This document shows positions 46,257 to 54,876 of a stretch of 64,000 bases of DNA, piece after piece (within the stretch, counting starts at the first letter, position 1; each line of letters starts with the position of its first letter). The position numbers and the translations under genes are program-made. The notes below the pieces were generated by a model. That model did not search any database. It was not told the DNA's origin and saw nothing but the letters and a program-made list of their open reading frames with translations. The DNA comes from Mycobacterium sp. URHB0044. GTDB lineage: Bacteria > Actinomycetota > Actinomycetes > Mycobacteriales > Mycobacteriaceae. Location: contig NZ_JIAW01000003.1 in assembly GCF_000620625.1 (NCBI RefSeq), forward strand, positions 372,001 through 436,000, written 5' to 3'.

Positions 46257-46997
46257 GTGGCACGGGTGGGATACCGCGAATATTCGCCGCCCACCCCGCT
46301 GGGCGAGTACGTCGAAGCCGCGTGGGTGGTGGACGGTCCCGGCGATGCGGTCCGGGTCTTGCCGGACGGATGCATGGACCTGATCCGGATGGACGGGCAC
46401 GTCGTCGTGGCCGGGCCGGACACCACGGCGTCGGTCAGCCGCCGTGACGAGGAACCGTTCGTCGGCCTGCGCTTTCGGCCGGGGATGTTGCCCCGGCTCC
46501 TCGGCGTACCCGCGGCAGAACTGCGTGATCAACGCGTCCCCCTCGATGCGCTGCGCCCGGTACGTCCGCGACACCGACTGACGGAGTTGGTCGCCGAGCT
46601 CGCCGCCGCCCGGCCGCGGCCCGAGACCACGCCATGGTCGGTGCCGACGCTGAGCCTCGTCACGGCCAGGCTGGCGGCGGGAGCGTCCGTGACCGACGTG
46701 GCGTCGGAGGTCGGCTGGTCCGGGCGAACCCTGCAGCGCCAGTGCGGCGCCGTCTACGGCTACGGTCCCGCCACGTTGCGGCGCGTCCTGCGCTTCCGGC
46801 ACGCGGTGCAAATGGTGCGCGACGGTAGGCCGTTCGCCGCCGTTGCCGCGGCCGCCGGATACTCCGACCAGCCGCACCTACACCGTGAGGTCCGGGATTT
46901 GGCCGGAGTGCCGCTGCGAACGCTGCTCGAGGATCAGGTTTCCAGCGGGGCGAACAGATCGACCCAGTTTCCGTCCGGGTCGGACACCGTCGCATAA
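46257..46997 (+). CDS. AraC family transcriptional regulator
   Basis: 246 residues from GTG 46257, immediately after the fadD17 stop; GTG 46266 is possible. The N-terminal half looks like the DUF6597 sensor domain (WVVDGPGDAVRVLPDGCMDLI, FVGLRFRPGMLPRLLGV), and the C-terminal half is an AraC helix-turn-helix pair (SVTDVASEVGWSGRTLQRQC, PFAAVAAAAGYSDQPHLHREVRD). It is not in the M. tuberculosis locus. The 3' end overlaps the convergent VOC gene by 64 bases, and the two may be functionally linked (regulator and target). Confidence 0.85.
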   Translation: MARVGYREYSPPTPLGEYVEAAWVVDGPGDAVRVLPDGCMDLIRMDGHVVVAGPDTTASVSRRDEEPFVGLRFRPGMLPRLLGVPAAELRDQRVPLDALRPVRPRHRLTELVAELAAARPRPETTPWSVPTLSLVTARLAAGASVTDVASEVGWSGRTLQRQCGAVYGYGPATLRRVLRFRHAVQMVRDGRPFAAVAAAAGYSDQPHLHREVRDLAGVPLRTLLEDQVSSGANRSTQFPSGSDTVA

Positions 46998-47329
46998 CGC
47001 ATGCCCCACGGCGCGTCATAGGGTTTCAGCGCTCCGGCGTGACCTGCCGCGGTGACCCTATCGAACAGCTCGTCGACCTGTCCCGGGGAACCCAAGCCGA
47101 TTGCCAGGGCGACGCGACCGGGTTGGTTCGAGGGCTCCCAGCCCGGGTGCATGCCCGCAATGGTCTCGTCGGTGTCGAACGACAGCGTGTTGCCGCCGGG
47201 CAGCTCGACGGCGACGTGCGGCGCGTCCCCGTCGGGGATCGTCAGTCCGAGAAGGCGATAGAAGTCCAGCGACCGTTGCAGGTCCGAGGCAAAGACCTGG
47301 AACACTGCCGATGTCAGGTGAATGTCCAT
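46934..47329 (-). CDS. VOC/glyoxalase family protein
   Basis: 131 residues. Two beta-alpha-beta modules of the vicinal-oxygen-chelate fold: VFQVFASDLQRSLDFYRLLGL and ALKPYDAPWGMRYATVSDPDGNWVDLF. Metal ligands of glyoxalase I are only partly visible (Glu in VAVELPGG), so it may be a binding or resistance-type member instead. Its 3' end overlaps the convergent AraC gene. Role unknown. Confidence 0.85.
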   Translation of the reverse strand: MDIHLTSAVFQVFASDLQRSLDFYRLLGLTIPDGDAPHVAVELPGGNTLSFDTDETIAGMHPGWEPSNQPGRVALAIGLGSPGQVDELFDRVTAAGHAGALKPYDAPWGMRYATVSDPDGNWVDLFAPLET

Positions 47330-47393
47330 GATTCGACGCTAGGCCCCCGGTGCGGCGCCGTCGTGAACGAATCGGACAACCTAGGCTGACGCC

Positions 47394-48200
47394 ATGGCGA
47401 TCGACCCGTCGGCTGTCCTGCTCACCGGGCGGGTCGCCGTCGTCACCGGAGGGGGCGAAGGCATCGGCCGCGGGATCGCCGCCGGCCTGTCCGCATTCGG
47501 TGCGTCGGTGGCGATCTGGGAGCGCAACGAGCAGACCTGCGGCGAGGCAGCCGACGCCGTCGGCGGACTTGGCGTCGTCACCGACGTCCGCGAACCCGAG
47601 CAGGTCGATGTGGCGCTGGCACGCACCGTCGCCGAACTCGGACCGGTCTCCATCCTGGTCAACAACGCGGGCGGCACGTTCCCGTCGCCGCTGCTCGAGA
47701 CGTCGGAGAACGGCTGGGATGCGCTGTACCGGGCCAACCTTCGACACGTGTTGCTGTGCACGCAACGCGCTGCGCGGGTGATGGTCGAACACGGCATCCC
47801 CGGCAGCGTCGTCAACGTCACCTCGATCGAGGGCTCCCGGGCCGCGCCCGGTTACGCCGCCTACGCCGCCGCGAAGGCAGGCGTCATCAACTACACCCAA
47901 ACCGCGGCACTCGAACTCGCTCCGCACGGCATCCGCGTCAACGCGCTCGCGCCCGACTTCACCCTGACCGAGGGACTGGCCCGACTCGCTGGACCCGAAA
48001 GGCTGGAGCGCTCGGCCCGGATGGTCCCACTGGGACGGGCAGGCCACGTCGACGAGATGGCAGGTGCCGCAGTGTTCCTGGCCTCGGACCTGGCGGGCTA
48101 CGTCACCGGCCAGACGATCCACGTCGACGGCGGGACGGCGGCCGCCGGTGGTTGGTATCCGCATCCCGAGACCGGCGCCTACACCCTGGGCCCCGGCTGA
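47394..48200 (+). CDS. Short-chain dehydrogenase/reductase
   Basis: 268 residues. Cofactor motif TGGGEGIGRGIA, NNAGGTFPSP, catalytic Ser in VNVTSIEGS and Tyr/Lys in YAAYAAAKAG, then the C-terminal HVDGGTAAAGG. The acidic residue after beta-2 (IWERNEQ) suggests NAD rather than NADP. It is divergent from the VOC gene with a 64-base gap. Position within the sterol block, among genes absent from M. tuberculosis, suggests a lipid or sterol ketone/alcohol substrate, but this is only inference. Confidence 0.85.
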   Translation: MAIDPSAVLLTGRVAVVTGGGEGIGRGIAAGLSAFGASVAIWERNEQTCGEAADAVGGLGVVTDVREPEQVDVALARTVAELGPVSILVNNAGGTFPSPLLETSENGWDALYRANLRHVLLCTQRAARVMVEHGIPGSVVNVTSIEGSRAAPGYAAYAAAKAGVINYTQTAALELAPHGIRVNALAPDFTLTEGLARLAGPERLERSARMVPLGRAGHVDEMAGAAVFLASDLAGYVTGQTIHVDGGTAAAGGWYPHPETGAYTLGPG

Positions 48201-48395
48201 CCCGCAGGCGGGGATCGAGCAAATCATCTTAGAAGGCCCGCGGTGGTTTGCACCGGGTTCTGGTCGGTGAATTCGAGTAGATCTACTCATCCTGGCCATG
48301 GCGCTTTTTGGGATACGCTTCGCTGCGGTATGGGGGTCGATCTTGATTGCCCGTGGCGCCCAGGAACCAGTCATCGAAATACGAGGAGTTAATTC

Positions 48396-49112
48396 ATGAA
48401 GGCATCGGCGCTCACCGGTGTGGCCGCGGCGGTTACCGCATTGGCCGTCGTACTGTCCGGCTGCGGCTCGGACACCAAGACCGCAACGTCAAGCAGTTCC
48501 AGCACCGAGAGCTCGAAGACGTCGTCGAGCAAGTCATCGACGACGAAGAAGAAGCCCACGGTGGCACCGCGCGAAGAGGATGCGGCGGGCCCCAATCCGA
48601 CCATCGCCAGCTACATCAAGGAACACGGCATCACCGAAACCGCCGTCCACATGGGCGATCCCGGTGCACCCACGATCAACCTGCCGGTTCCTGACGGCTG
48701 GGAGCCGGCCGGCGAGAACACCCCGGAGTGGGCCTTCGGGGCCATCATCTACACCGGGCCCGAGGGCGAGGCGTACACCCCGAGCATCGTGGCGCTGGTG
48801 TCGAAGCTGACCGGCGACGTCGACCCACAGACGATCATCGATCTGGCACCGGGCGAGCTGAACAACCTCGCCGGGTACAAGCCGCTGAACGAGGGTGCCA
48901 CCAGCACGCTCGGTGACTACCCGGCCTACCAGCTCGGCGGCACGTGGGATTCCGACGGACAGACCAAGATCGTCGCGCAGAAGACCGTCGTCATCCCTGC
49001 CGAAGACGGCGTCTTCGTCCTGCAGCTCAACGCCGACGGCCTCGAGGATCAGGCCGAATTGGTCGGTGCCGCCACGGACGTCATCGACTCGGATACCACC
49101 ATCGAGCCCTGA
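48396..49112 (+). CDS. LpqN/LpqT-type lipoprotein
   Basis: 238 residues. Signal peptide with lipobox VVLSGC (Cys23), followed by a Ser/Thr/Lys-rich linker (about 24-58) and an LpqN-type domain with INLPVPDGWEPAGENTPEWAFGAI, GDYPAYQLGGTW and KTVVIPAEDGVFVLQLNADG. It is anchored outside the membrane; LpqN relatives are linked to envelope lipid handling in mycobacteria. A rho-independent terminator follows. The linker could be O-mannosylated. Confidence 0.85.
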   Translation: MKASALTGVAAAVTALAVVLSGCGSDTKTATSSSSSTESSKTSSSKSSTTKKKPTVAPREEDAAGPNPTIASYIKEHGITETAVHMGDPGAPTINLPVPDGWEPAGENTPEWAFGAIIYTGPEGEAYTPSIVALVSKLTGDVDPQTIIDLAPGELNNLAGYKPLNEGATSTLGDYPAYQLGGTWDSDGQTKIVAQKTVVIPAEDGVFVLQLNADGLEDQAELVGAATDVIDSDTTIEP

Positions 49113-49129
49113 CACCAGACAGTTGAAGG

Positions 49130-49160
49130 CGCCGCCGAAGTGCTCAGCACTTCGGCGGCG
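49130..49160. terminator. Bidirectional hairpin terminator between lipoprotein and nitronate monooxygenase genes
   Basis: CGCCGCCGAAGTG at 49130-49142 is matched by its reverse complement at 49148-49160 with a 5-base loop, followed on the plus strand by TTTCT. It sits between the convergent ends at 49112 and 49170. Confidence 0.75.
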
Positions 49161-49169
49161 TTTCTGCGT

Positions 49170-50291
49170 TCAGGCTTCCCGGATGCCGTCGAGGCGCTTG
49201 GACGCGGCCTCGAACCCTTCGACCAGTTCGGCGATGATGTCGGCGACCGGGCGGATCTCGTTCATCCGGCCGACGATCTGACCGACCGGCATCGCGACCG
49301 TCGACGGATCGGTGGATTCGCTCATCCGTTGGTGCGCCTCGCTGACGAGGATGTTCTGCAGCGGCATGGGCAGCGGTTCCGGTGCATCGTCGGCGTCCCA
49401 CGCCTCGGTCCAACGACTCTTGAGCAGCCGCGCCGGCTTGCCGGTGTAGATGCGGCGACGCACGGTGTCGCTGGAACTGGCAGCCAACAACGCCTGCTGA
49501 ATCACCGACGTGCCCGACTCCGTGCGCACGCCGAGGTCGTATTCCGCCGCGGTGAGGAACGCCGAACCCATCCACACACCTTGCGCGCCGAGCGCTAGCG
49601 CCGCGGCGACCTGCCTGCCGCTGCCGATCCCGCCCGCCGCGAGCACCGCGGCCTTACCACCAAGGGCATCAACGACTTCCGGCACCAAGACCATCGACGC
49701 GATCTCGCCGGTGTGGCCGCCGGCCTCGTGGCCCTGGGCGATGACGATGTCGACGCCGTTGTCGACGTGACGTTGCGCGTGCTTGGCGCTGCCTGCCAGC
49801 GCGGCCACGGGGACGCCTGCGGCGTGGGCCTGGTCGATGACGTCCTTCGGAGGAGAACCAAGTGCGTTGGCGATCAGCTTGATCGGATGCTTGAGCGCCA
49901 CCTCGACGTGGCTGCGGGCGACGGAGTGCAGCCAGCCCAGCACGCCTTCGGAGCGTTCCTCGTCGTCCGGCAGCGGAGGCACACCCAGGTCGGCGAGCGT
50001 CTTGGCGACGAAGTCCCGATGTGTCTGCGGGATCAGCTTGTTGATGTCGACGCTGCTCCCCTCGGTGGGCACCTTGGCGGGCATGACGATGTCGACGCCG
50101 TACGGCTTGCCGTCGGTGTTCTCGTCCATCCAGCCCAACACGGCTTCGAGGTCGTCGGCGTCGTTGAACCGCACGCAGCCCAGCACGCCGAGACCGCCCG
50201 CCTTGCTGACCGCGGCCGCCACCTTCTCCGACGGCGTGAAGACGAAGATCGGGTACTGGATCCCGAAGCGGTCACACAGTTCGGTTCTCAT
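49170..50291 (-). CDS. Nitronate monooxygenase-type flavoprotein (IpdC-like)
   Basis: 373 residues. TIM-barrel flavoprotein of the NMO/2-nitropropane dioxygenase family: SKAGGLGVLGC near the N-terminus, VIAQGHEAGGHTGEI and VLAAGGIGSGRQVAAALALGAQGVWMGSAF binding FMN. Overall it resembles IpdC (Rv3553), a sterol-ring enzyme of M. tuberculosis, in the KPYGVD, LIASALG-like (LIANALG) and TGKPARLL segments. Its ATG starts at the very next base after the fadD19 stop (TAG|ATG), so it is co-transcribed with fadD19 under a KstR box. A sterol-related role is likely; the reaction is unknown. Confidence 0.85.
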   Translation of the reverse strand: MRTELCDRFGIQYPIFVFTPSEKVAAAVSKAGGLGVLGCVRFNDADDLEAVLGWMDENTDGKPYGVDIVMPAKVPTEGSSVDINKLIPQTHRDFVAKTLADLGVPPLPDDEERSEGVLGWLHSVARSHVEVALKHPIKLIANALGSPPKDVIDQAHAAGVPVAALAGSAKHAQRHVDNGVDIVIAQGHEAGGHTGEIASMVLVPEVVDALGGKAAVLAAGGIGSGRQVAAALALGAQGVWMGSAFLTAAEYDLGVRTESGTSVIQQALLAASSSDTVRRRIYTGKPARLLKSRWTEAWDADDAPEPLPMPLQNILVSEAHQRMSESTDPSTVAMPVGQIVGRMNEIRPVADIIAELVEGFEAASKRLDGIREA

Positions 50292-51944
50292 CTAGGAAGC
50301 AGTCCCCACGTGGTTGGCGTGCACGTCGTCCGCCGGACGCTCCTCGGTCGTGTCCTTGGCCCAGCGGTAGTCGGGCTTGCCTGCCGGGGTCCGCTGAATC
50401 TCGTCGACCCACCAAACCTTGCGCGGCACTTTGTATCCCGCGATCTCCTGCCGCACGAACGTGTCGAGTTCGGCCAGCGTCGGGTTGGTCGACGGGCGGC
50501 GGTGCACGACGGCAGCCACGCACTGACCGAAGCGATCGTCGGGAACGCCGACCACCAACGCGTCGAACACGTCCGGGTGACCCTTGAGTGCGGCCTCGAC
50601 CTCCTCGGGGTAGATCTTCTCGCCACCACTGTTGATCGACTGCGAGCCGCGGCCCAGCATCGTCACGCTGCCGTCCGCCTCGACCTCCGCGTAGTCACCC
50701 GGGATCGAGTAGCGAACCCCGTTGAAGGTCTTGAAGGTTTCCGCAGTCTTCTTCTCGTCCTTGTAGTAGCCGACGGGAATGTGGCCCTTCTTCGCGATGA
50801 GCCCCCTCACGCCCGAGCCCGGCTTGACCTCGTTGCCGTCCTCGTCGAGCACGACGGTCGTCTTGTCGATGGTGACGCGCGGGCCGCCGGTGTGCGACTG
50901 GCCCTTTGCCACGATGCTGGTGCCCCCGAAGCCCGTCTCCGAGGAGCCGATCGAGTCGGTGATGATCCGGTTGGGCAGCAGTTCGAGGAACTTCTCCTTG
51001 ATGCTGGTGGAGAACAGCGCGGCGGTGCTGGCCAGCAGGAACAGCGACGAGAGGTCGTAGTCCCTGCCCTTCGACTGCGCAGCGATCAGCGCGTCCAGCA
51101 GCGGGCGCGCCATTGCGTCACCCGTGAAGAACAGCAGGTTGGCCTTGTTCTTCTCGCACGTCTCCCACACCTCGTCGGCGTTGAACTCCGGTGCGAGTAC
51201 CACGGTGTGTCCCGCGAACAGCGCGCCCCACGTCGCCGACTGCGTCGCGCCGTGAATCATCGGCGGGATCGGATAGCGGATCATCGGCGCGTTCGCGGCG
51301 GCCTGCTTGGCCAGGTCGTACTCGTCGGCGATGGGTTCACCGGTCGCATAGTCGGTGCCGCCCAACAGGACCCGGTAGATGTCCTCGTGGCGCCACATCA
51401 CGCCCTTGGGGAAGCCGGTGGTGCCGCCGGTGTAGAGCAGGTAGATGTCGTCGGCGCTGCGCGGACCGAAATCGCGCTCCGGCGCGCCCTTCTCGAGCGC
51501 CGACGCGAACTCGACGCCGCCGTAGCGCTGGAAGTCGTCATCGCTGCCGTCCTCGACGACCAGGATGGTCTTCACGTTCGGGGTCTCGGGCAGCACGTTG
51601 GCGACGCGGTCGGCATAGCGGCGCTCGTGCACCAGCGCGACCATGTCGGAGTTTTCGAAGAGGTACTTCAGCTCGCCCTCGACGTAGCGGAAGTTGACGT
51701 TGACGAGGATCGCGCCTGCCTTGACGATGCCGAGCATCGCGATGACGATCTCGATGCGGTTGCGGCAGTACAGGCCGACCTTGTCGTCCTTCTTCACGCC
51801 TTGGTCGACGAGGTAGTGGGCGAGGCGGTTGGCCTTGTCCTCCAACTCGGCATAGGTGAGCTGTTCGTCGCCACAAATCAGGGCAACACGGTCTGGCACG
51901 GCGTCGATGGCGTGCTCGGCAAGATCGGCAATGTTCAGGGCCAC
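50292..51944 (-). CDS. fadD19: FadD19, sterol side-chain acyl-CoA synthetase
   Basis: 550 residues from GTG 51944; the longer open frame runs into echA19 and was rejected. N-terminus VALNIADLAEHAIDAVPDRVAL matches known FadD19. Adenylation motifs YTGGTTGFPKGV, IGSSETGFGG, GSQSINSGGEKIYPEEV, with the C-terminal lysine in RTPAGKPDYRWAK. It activates the C26/27 acid of cholestenone made by CYP142/CYP125, the entry to beta-oxidation; it is also required for C24-branched sterols. A KstR box lies 12 bases upstream of the start, so the transcript may be leaderless. Confidence 0.95.
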   Translation of the reverse strand: MALNIADLAEHAIDAVPDRVALICGDEQLTYAELEDKANRLAHYLVDQGVKKDDKVGLYCRNRIEIVIAMLGIVKAGAILVNVNFRYVEGELKYLFENSDMVALVHERRYADRVANVLPETPNVKTILVVEDGSDDDFQRYGGVEFASALEKGAPERDFGPRSADDIYLLYTGGTTGFPKGVMWRHEDIYRVLLGGTDYATGEPIADEYDLAKQAAANAPMIRYPIPPMIHGATQSATWGALFAGHTVVLAPEFNADEVWETCEKNKANLLFFTGDAMARPLLDALIAAQSKGRDYDLSSLFLLASTAALFSTSIKEKFLELLPNRIITDSIGSSETGFGGTSIVAKGQSHTGGPRVTIDKTTVVLDEDGNEVKPGSGVRGLIAKKGHIPVGYYKDEKKTAETFKTFNGVRYSIPGDYAEVEADGSVTMLGRGSQSINSGGEKIYPEEVEAALKGHPDVFDALVVGVPDDRFGQCVAAVVHRRPSTNPTLAELDTFVRQEIAGYKVPRKVWWVDEIQRTPAGKPDYRWAKDTTEERPADDVHANHVGTAS

Positions 51945-51955
51945 GAGACCTAAAC

Positions 51956-51969
51956 TAGAACGTGTTACA
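51956..51969. promoter_or_regulatory. KstR box between fadD19 and echA19
   Basis: TAGAACGTGTTACA, a full match and identical to the box at 42363. It lies in the 69-base gap between the divergent fadD19 and echA19 starts and can control both. Confidence 0.88.
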
Positions 51970-52013
51970 TTTCGAGACAAGTCTCCGGCGACAACGGTGA
52001 AAGGCGGATACCC

Positions 52014-52814
52014 GTGAGCGACCCCCAAAAAGGCCCCGACGCCCTCGTTGAGCAGCGCGGACACACTTTGATCGTGACGCTGAACCGGCCGGAGTCCCGC
52101 AACGCGCTTTCGACCGAGATGCTCTCGATAATGGTGGACGCCTGGGACCGTGTCGACGAGGATCCGGAGATCCGGACCTGCATCCTGACCGGTGCCGGCG
52201 GCTACTTCTGCGCCGGCATGGACCTCAAGGCCGCCACCAAGGCGCCTCCTGGCGACTCGTTCAAGAGCGGCGCCTACGACCCGTCGCGCATCGATGGTCT
52301 CCTCAAGGGCCGCAGGCTCACCAAGCCGCTGATCGCCGCCGTCGAGGGCCCCGCCATTGCCGGTGGCACCGAGATCCTGCAGGGCACCGACATCCGCATC
52401 GCGGGCGAAAGCGCGAAGTTCGGCATCTCCGAGGCGAAGTGGAGCCTGTACCCGATGGGCGGCTCCGCGGTGCGGCTGGTCCGCCAGATTCCGTACACGA
52501 TCGCGTGCGACCTGCTGCTCACCGGACGCCACATCAAGGCCGCCGAGGCTCTCGACATCGGACTGATCGGCTACGTCGTGCCCGACGGCACTGCGCTGGA
52601 CAAGGCGCTCGAGATCGCCGAGGTGATCAACAACAACGGCCCCCTGGCAGTGCAGGCGATCCTGCGCTCCATCCGCGAGACCGAGGGCATGCACGAGAAC
52701 GATGCCTTCAAGATCGACACCAAGATCGGCATCGAGGTGTTCCTGTCCGACGACGCCAAGGAGGGCCCGATGGCCTTCAAGGAGAAGCGCGCCCCCAACT
52801 TCCAGATGAAGTAG
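52014..52814 (+). CDS. echA19: EchA19, enoyl-CoA hydratase of sterol side chain
   Basis: 266 residues, GTG start. Crotonase fold with the oxyanion-hole segments RNALSTEML and [16 protein letters not shown], and [17 protein letters not shown]; the acid/base Glu is in [22 protein letters not shown]. It hydrates the 24-enoyl-CoA of the cholesterol C8 side chain. It is divergent from fadD19 with a shared KstR box and converges on cyp142. Confidence 0.95.
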   Translation: MSDPQKGPDALVEQRGHTLIVTLNRPESRNALSTEMLSIMVDAWDRVDEDPEIRTCILTGAGGYFCAGMDLKAATKAPPGDSFKSGAYDPSRIDGLLKGRRLTKPLIAAVEGPAIAGGTEILQGTDIRIAGESAKFGISEAKWSLYPMGGSAVRLVRQIPYTIACDLLLTGRHIKAAEALDIGLIGYVVPDGTALDKALEIAEVINNNGPLAVQAILRSIRETEGMHENDAFKIDTKIGIEVFLSDDAKEGPMAFKEKRAPNFQMK

Positions 52815-52826
52815 GGCTCTTGGCCC

Positions 52827-52879
52827 GACTGTGCGCCTGACGAGGGATTTCGCGCGCATTCCTCGTCACGCGCACAGTC
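52827..52879. terminator. Large palindrome between echA19 and cyp142, bidirectional terminator candidate
   Basis: The 19-base arm GACTGTGCGCCTGACGAGG (52827-52845) pairs with 52861-52879 with one mismatch, around a 15-base loop. It lies between the convergent gene ends at 52814 and 52893. Its length and GC-rich loop are also like an interspersed palindromic element. Confidence 0.65.
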
Positions 52880-52892
52880 GCCGCGCGTCTTC

Positions 52893-54101
52893 CTAGGTGA
52901 GCACCTTCTTCGTCGGGGTGAACACCACCGGCATGGCCTCAGGGCCGCTGACGAAGTTGGCTGGCCGCAGCGGCACCTCGGCGTCCTCGGCGAGCCGCAG
53001 GTCGGGCAGCCGCTCGAGGATGCGGCTCGTCATCATCGACAGCTCGAGACGGGCCAGCTGGTTGCCGAGACAGAAGTGCGAACCGAAGCCGAAGGCCAAG
53101 TGGCTGTTCGGGTTTCGGTCGATATGGAATTCATCGGCGTTCTCGAAGACCGACTCGTCGAAGTTCGCCGACTCGAACATCAACATGATCTTCTCGCCGG
53201 CACGCAGGTCCGTCCCATGGAACGTGGTGTCGGCGGTCAGCGTGCGGCACATGTTCTTCACCGGCGAGGTCCAGCGCAGCATCTCCTCGATGGCACCCGG
53301 CAGCAGCTCAGGATTGGCGACCAGGGCCTCCCACTGATCCCGGTGGCGCAGGAGCTGTTCGGTGCCGCCGGACAGCGTGTGACGAGTCGTCTCGTCACCA
53401 CCGATGAGGATCAGCAGCGTCTCCATGACGATCTCGTCGTCGGACATCTTCTGACCCTCGACCTCGGCGTTCACCAGAATCGAGAACAGGTCTTCGGTGG
53501 GCTCGGCACGCCGCTTGGCGATGGCGTCCATCGTGAACGCCGTATAGGCGGCGAAGGCGTCCATCACCGCCTGGATGGTCAGCTCGTCGACGTGCGAGCT
53601 CAGCCCGCACACCAGGTCGTCGGACCACTTCAGCAGTGTGCCGCGGTCCTCGGGCAGCACGCCGAGCATGTCGCCGATCACCGCCATCGGCAACGGCGCC
53701 GCGATGTCGCGGACGAAGTCGGCCTCGCCGCGCTCGCACACCGCGTCGATCAACGTGTGACACAGTTCCGCGATCGACGGCTCCTTGTCCTTCACGCGCT
53801 TGCGGGTGAAGCCGGCGTTGACGAGCTTGCGCCGCAACAGATGTGCGGGATCGTCCATGTCGATCATGTACGGCATGCCCGGCTGGTCGGGGCGAATGCC
53901 GCCGGTCGAGCTGAACAACTCCGGGTTGCGTTCGGCGTCGAGCACCGCCTGGTAGCTGGCGGCCGCGGCCAGGCCGTTGCGGTCCCGGAACACCGGCTGG
54001 TTCGCCCGCATCCAGCGGTACGCCTCGCGGGCACCGCCGTCGGCGTAGAAGTTGCCGTCGGTGAGGTCGACGTCGGGCTTGGTGCCAAGTAGCGCAGTCA
54101 C
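52893..54101 (-). CDS. cyp142: CYP142, cytochrome P450 sterol C26/27 hydroxylase
   Basis: 402 residues. I-helix GGDETTRHTLSGG, ExxR in the K helix, and haem-binding FGFGSHFCLGNQLARLE with Cys344 as ligand. CYP142 oxidises cholesterol or cholestenone at the terminal side-chain carbon to alcohol and acid, backing up CYP125. Its electron donors are small ferredoxins such as FdxD. The ATG overlaps the stop of the acetoacetate-decarboxylase-like gene (ATGA), so they form an operon behind the KstR box at 54837. Confidence 0.95.
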   Translation of the reverse strand: MTALLGTKPDVDLTDGNFYADGGAREAYRWMRANQPVFRDRNGLAAAASYQAVLDAERNPELFSSTGGIRPDQPGMPYMIDMDDPAHLLRRKLVNAGFTRKRVKDKEPSIAELCHTLIDAVCERGEADFVRDIAAPLPMAVIGDMLGVLPEDRGTLLKWSDDLVCGLSSHVDELTIQAVMDAFAAYTAFTMDAIAKRRAEPTEDLFSILVNAEVEGQKMSDDEIVMETLLILIGGDETTRHTLSGGTEQLLRHRDQWEALVANPELLPGAIEEMLRWTSPVKNMCRTLTADTTFHGTDLRAGEKIMLMFESANFDESVFENADEFHIDRNPNSHLAFGFGSHFCLGNQLARLELSMMTSRILERLPDLRLAEDAEVPLRPANFVSGPEAMPVVFTPTKKVLT

Positions 54102-54826
54102 GAGATCTCCTTGGCATCGGCGAAGGTCATCTCGACGTTGTCTGCTGAACTCGAGATCATCGCCCGCTTGGGGAAGCCCAGTGCCGCAAGCTCTTTGGCG
54201 TAGTGATGTTCACCGAGCCGCACCCGCACGCCGCCTGGCCGATAGCGGACACCGGAAAGCCGCATCTCCCCGGCGGTTTCGCGCGTGACGCCATCCAGAT
54301 GTGAATAGGTGGGATGGACCTGGGTCTTTGACGTGAGGGCCGACGGCACGGGCAGCCCGCGCCCGAAGTCCATTCCCACCGCGAACTGACCGTCGATGGT
54401 GACGTCGAATCCAAAGTTGCGGCCGTCTCGAATTGCGAAGTCAGCCATCACCTTCGGATAACCCCAGATCGACCGCCCGGCCTCCAAGGTGAAGGCCTGA
54501 TCGACGGGAAGGTGGTGGATGAATGCGCCCGCGGATTGCAACGCCTTCAGGCCGCGCCCATGCGACCCCGGCGGATTCACCATGACGTTGGTGCCGTACT
54601 CGAGGTACTCGCCCAAGTCACCGTCGACGTAGTGCATGAGCATCAGCACGACCACGGCCTTGGTCGGGCGGTACCGGCACACTTCCAGCCCGCTGTAGTC
54701 GATCATGCGCTGGGCGGCGTCGGCGTCGACCGAGAACATCGCCATGTGCTGCGTCGCCTTGCGGATCCGCACCGGCATGGTGAGGACCGTGCCTGCGATG
54801 GTGTGCTGGGAAGTGGGGTGAGTCAC
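54098..54826 (-). CDS. Acetoacetate decarboxylase-fold protein (Rv3519-like)
   Basis: 242 residues, GTG start. The central IWGYPKVMADFAIRDG and GAFIHHLPVDQAFTLEAGRSIWG segments are those of the acetoacetate decarboxylase family, with the lysine in GYPK at the Schiff-base position. Whether it is a decarboxylase here is unproven; many relatives have other substrates. It is the first gene before cyp142 and starts 11 bases after a perfect KstR palindrome, so it belongs to the sterol regulon. Its role in the pathway is unknown. Confidence 0.8.
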   Translation of the reverse strand: MTHPTSQHTIAGTVLTMPVRIRKATQHMAMFSVDADAAQRMIDYSGLEVCRYRPTKAVVVLMLMHYVDGDLGEYLEYGTNVMVNPPGSHGRGLKALQSAGAFIHHLPVDQAFTLEAGRSIWGYPKVMADFAIRDGRNFGFDVTIDGQFAVGMDFGRGLPVPSALTSKTQVHPTYSHLDGVTRETAGEMRLSGVRYRPGGVRVRLGEHHYAKELAALGFPKRAMISSSADNVEMTFADAKEIS

Positions 54827-54836
54827 ACGCCAAATC

Positions 54837-54850
54837 TAGAACGCGTTCTA
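54837..54850. promoter_or_regulatory. KstR box upstream of the decarboxylase-like gene and cyp142
   Basis: TAGAACGCGTTCTA is a perfect palindrome and full match to the KstR consensus. It is 11 bases before the GTG at 54826, so repressor binding would cover the transcription start. Confidence 0.88.
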
Positions 54851-54876
54851 GACAATCTGCAAGAAGTGTCTACTCC

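Noticed and set aside
51945..52859. Extension of fadD19 to 855 residues
   Set aside because: The added part is antisense to echA19 and contains no family sequence; the GTG at 51944 gives the known N-terminus.
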